From: Mesorhabditis belari
Lineage: Eukaryota > Nematoda > Chromadorea > Rhabditida > Rhabditidae
DNA length: 64,000 nt
Direction: 5' to 3'
Assembly: GCA_958450365.1 (NCBI GenBank)
Contig: CAUEEP010000924.1
Span: forward strand, 1,188,501-1,252,500
Shown here one piece after another: positions 62,663 to 64,000 of this stretch. Positions within the stretch are counted from its first letter, which is position 1. Each line of letters begins with the position of its first letter. A model generated the notes under the pieces. It made no database searches, had not been told where the DNA came from, and saw only the letters and a list, made by a program, of their open reading frames with translations. The position numbers and the translations under genes were made by a program.

Positions 62663-62935
62663 CGGATTCTTTCAAGAGACCCGGACTCTTTCAAGAGACC
62701 CGGATTCTTGAAGAGACCCGGATTCTTTTAAAAGACCCGGATTCTTTCAAAAGACCCGGATTCTTTCAAAAGACCCGGATTCTTCCAAGAGACCCGGATT
62801 CTTTCAAAAGACTCGTATTCTTTCAAGAGACCCGGATTCTTTCAAAATCCCCGGATTCTTTTAAGAGACCCGTATTCTTTCAAAAGGCCCGGATTCTTTC
62901 AAGAGACCCGGATTCTTTCAAAAGACCCGGAAACT
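62655..62935. repeat. Minisatellite, 19-bp unit (ACCCGGATTCTTTCAAAAG)
   Basis: About 15 units of ACCCGGATTCTTTCAAAAG/AGAG. The first ACCCGG overlaps the terminal ACCC of the foldback element, so the array grew from that boundary. Confidence 0.9.
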
Positions 62936-63059
62936 ACGAAATCCAAAATCTCTTTACCTTGTCAAACATAGAAAAACTTTCTCGATCAGAGTACTTTTTG
63001 CCAAATGCAACTCTTGTCCCTTCAAGCCGATTGTCAGAAAAGGCAGAAATGCAAAATTT

Positions 63060-63721
63060 CTAAACGCTCAATGATTTTTGTTTTAAATAGTTTACAATGT
63101 ACGCTCCCATTTGCACTCCCATCGCCATTCCAATAATATTTCTCGTCGTCCACGAGACGGCCATCATATGAGCATAAAATTGAGCCATATATGTCGAAAT
63201 TGCAATGATATAGACCCAGAAAATCGCTGACAAAACCGGAAGAGTTTTTTGTGTGTGAAGCGCGCCACCTTTTCCTCCCCTCACCTGCATCGATCTGTGA
63301 TTCTCTCTCAACTGATAACTCTTGCTCAAAGTGTACTCGGCGGAGTCCTTTAAAAGAAGAGCCCTCTTTCGACGGCTTGTCATTCGAATCATCCACAAAA
63401 TCATCTATGCGAGTAAAAAGCTTTCACTCAAAAGGTAAATAAAGCTTTACAAAGGCACTTGGTAGACTGAGACAGAGAACGATAAAGAGAACGACCAATC
63501 GCGGAAGAAGCGCTGCAAGTCTCAAGTCTTTCTCGATTCTTTTACTGTCGAATTTCGATTCTTTTATTGCTTACAAAATGTAAAAGCTGTAGAGCCAATT
63601 AAAGCCAGAATTCCAGCAAGTATTGACATTGAAATGATGGACGATCGGTAATATCTTGTTTCATATGTGGCCACCATTCTCATCGCTATGATTCGCTCAA
63701 TTAGCATGACAACAAATAACG
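63060..63721 (-). CDS. Nematode 7TM chemoreceptor, 3' exons only (Sra/Sre-like)
   Basis: Nematode serpentine receptors sit in sensory-neuron membranes and detect odorants. Exons (minus): 63575-63721 (IERIIAMRMVATYETRYYRS then a membrane segment), 63451-63512 (LLPRLVVLFIVLCLSLPSAF) and 63060-63404, ending in the last membrane helix and QKSLSV. The E-R-x-x-A ... Y-E motif after TM3 and the TLSKSYQLRENHRSMQ loop before TM6 are typical of the Sra/Sre superfamily; the exact class is uncertain. Exon phases join for these three pieces. The last exon may hide a short intron (42 nt between AAAG and CAG at 63269-63227), otherwise about 12 non-family residues (VRGGKGGALHTQ) are inserted. TM1-TM3 exons are not in the window; the sequence beyond 63800 is a mariner derivative, so the gene may be truncated. 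Confidence 0.72.
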
Positions 63722-63805
63722 CTGAAAGGAGCATTGGGGAAAAAAAGTCAATGTTTTAAGAGAGAAGACAAGTTAGAGTGTTATATAAATAAAGGAACTT
63801 TTTCA

Positions 63806-64000
63806 GCTTATATCCTAATTCCACTTAGTAGTTTAGCTTAAAATTTGTGTGTTCTGTGTGTTCTTTGTGCGGCCGCGTAATCGCTCGTCGTCTGGCGCAG
63901 GGCTTTTACATAACCCCCTTCCCTCTCCCCTTCCGAAACTAAACCGAAGGCCGGCTCCGAATCCTCAAATTGGACATTGACTTCTCGTCAAATCAAGGCT
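63806..64000. mobile_element. Mariner deletion derivative, cut by the window end
   Basis: Matches 24582-24780 nearly base for base (GCGCAGGGCTTTTACATAAC, CCGAATCCTCAAATTGGACA). Shows that this mariner derivative is a repeated family. It lies just upstream of the surviving chemoreceptor exons. Confidence 0.75.

Overview
This is eukaryotic DNA, most probably from a free-living rhabditid nematode. The evidence is multi-exon genes whose mostly short introns end in TTTTAG or TTTCAG, spliced-leader-like acceptors just upstream of start codons, a nematode-type 7TM chemoreceptor, TTAGGC-type (GCCTAA) telomere-like repeats, and many mariner, Tc1 and Tigger type elements and MITEs. No bacterial operons, rRNA or CRISPR arrays were seen. 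All exon models were read by eye from splice signals and reading phase.

Genes. (1) A complete cohesin kleisin gene (RAD21/SCC1 type) lies on the minus strand. Its start codon is at 36828 and its stop at 11218. It has 15 exons and about 563 codons spread over 25.6 kb, and the introns are full of minisatellites and transposons. (2) A complete CLPTM1-family gene lies on the plus strand, 38117-42342, with 18 exons and 620 codons, and one intron appears to be GC-AG. The two genes are divergent and share an upstream region of about 1.2 kb that contains a MITE. (3) An unrecognised multi-exon plus-strand gene lies at 54510-57771, with one exon wedged between copies of a dispersed repeat. (4) The 3' exons of a nematode chemoreceptor lie at 63060-63721 on the minus strand; its 5' end is outside the window or lost.

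Layout. 1-11 kb: tRNA-like sequences, minisatellites and dispersed repeats, with no convincing protein gene. 11.2-36.8 kb: the kleisin gene, whose largest intron (18203-29344) alone holds about ten arrays and several elements. 36.8-42.3 kb: the divergent promoter region and the CLPTM1 gene. 42.3-54.5 kb: intergenic, with MITEs, an 18-bp minisatellite inside a transposon-like unit, a Tigger-like MITE turned into a minisatellite, and a divergent pair of tRNA-like units. 54.5-58 kb: the unknown gene. 58-61 kb: interstitial telomere-like repeats beside a palindrome, then a Tigger-like element with a multiplied DNA-binding region. 61-64 kb: MITEs and the chemoreceptor.

The main theme is that many tandem arrays can be traced to a seed still visible in the sequence: a MITE terminus, a tRNA-like unit, or a single copy preserved in a second dispersed repeat. 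Because many units are multiples of 3 bp (12, 15, 18, 30), they create long open frames on both strands that are almost certainly not genes.
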